This document shows, piece by piece, positions 63,761 to 64,000 of a stretch of 64,000 nucleotides of DNA (the first letter of the stretch is position 1; the number at the start of each line of letters is the position of its first letter). The position numbers and the translations under genes are program-made. This stretch comes from Prevotella scopos JCM 17725. GTDB lineage: Bacteria; Bacteroidota; Bacteroidia; Bacteroidales; Bacteroidaceae. The stretch lies in the NCBI RefSeq assembly GCF_018127785.1, contig NZ_CP072389.1, forward strand, positions 806,001 to 870,000, in the 5' to 3' direction. The notes beneath the pieces were generated by a model. That model saw only the letters and a list, made by a program, of their open reading frames with translations. It did no database searches and had not been told where the DNA came from.

Positions 63761-64000
63761 AAATTAGTCTTTTTTGTTTGTAAAAATCAAAGTGAAAAGT
63801 CAAAAGGTGTTTTTGCACATCTTAACTTTATGTTGTTATCCTATCTACTATCCCTGTTTCCTCTGTTTATCCCAAATCTTTGAAAACATCCACGTAGATA
63901 CATCTCTTTATGGAAACTTTATTCGAGAATCCTTCTCTGAAATTTTCATATTTATCATCGCTTTACAATATAAAATACATCTTGTATAACACACAACTTG
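63761..64000. other. upstream region of the RND operon, window end
   Basis: A+T-rich sequence. On the minus strand TCACTTTG (63795-63788) differs by one base from the -7 consensus and may be the operon promoter. No regulator-binding dyad and no convincing gene is seen up to the window edge. Confidence 0.35.

Noticed and set aside
63774..63989. 71-codon frame at the right edge
   Set aside because: It lies in the A+T-rich upstream region of the RND operon, has a cysteine- and aromatic-rich chance composition and no promoter.

Overview
The window reads as chromosomal DNA of an oral-type Prevotella (Bacteroidota, Bacteroidales). Evidence: low G+C; promoters of the Bacteroidota type (TTTG near -33, a 19-20 bp spacer, TAnnTTTG near -7); GLPGLI and DUF4296 proteins, T9SS-type C-terminal sorting sequences, a second EF-G-like factor, and SPII lipoproteins throughout. 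The genus is inferred from family content and gene style, not from a database match.

Layout. 0-0.6 kb: blaI and the first 35 codons of a blaR1-like M56 gene, leftward, behind a TACGAAT palindrome. 0.8-4.4 kb: a small lipoprotein, a GH92 mannosidase and a secreted protein. 5.0-10.1 kb: a candidate ~220-nt non-coding RNA, then glpT, a glycerophosphodiesterase lipoprotein and a porin. 10.2-16.4 kb, leftward: a flavin reductase and a five-gene envelope thiol-redox operon (TlpA, an outer-membrane protein, two Omp28-like thioredoxin-fold proteins, two T9SS-type cargo). 17.0 kb: a Fur/PerR regulator behind two TTGTA-N5-TACA dyads. 18.4-27.9 kb: ileS, dksA-like, lspA, DUF4296 lipoprotein, small protein, M23 peptidase, C69 peptidase. 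28.0-31.6 kb: GLPGLI protein plus outer-membrane barrel. 32.2-34.4 kb: EF-G2. 34.6-39.2 kb: hemW (with an in-frame low-complexity insertion), a small membrane protein, uraA, a serpin lipoprotein. 39.2-41.4 kb: no intact protein gene, but tRNA-Ser(UGA), a transposase-like remnant, a cluster of TGTAGCCA iterons, a fold-back repeat and two repeat arrays. 41.4-48.1 kb, leftward: a YhiN-type flavoprotein, a Nim-like flavoprotein, pflBA, a hypothetical. 48.6-50.0 kb: infC-rpmI-rplT. 50.4-58.0 kb: TonB receptor, YhcH, a DASS transporter, and a FecB/FecC pair lacking its ATPase. 58.1-63.8 kb: a complete RND efflux operon.

The most unusual non-genic signal is a family of intergenic arrays at 4.7, 17.9, 32.0, 39.3, 41.1 and 53.4 kb. 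Each consists of 13-bp palindromes of the form GCAC-N5-GTGC separated by 9-bp linkers, giving an exact 22-bp period. In three places the array sits inside a ~200-bp element whose flanks are also conserved. Every copy lies between genes.

For several genes the longest reading frame begins with the TTG that ends a TAnnTTTG promoter box (3762, 50412, 55792; ileS similarly at 18421). The starts given here are the first plausible ATG downstream of the box.
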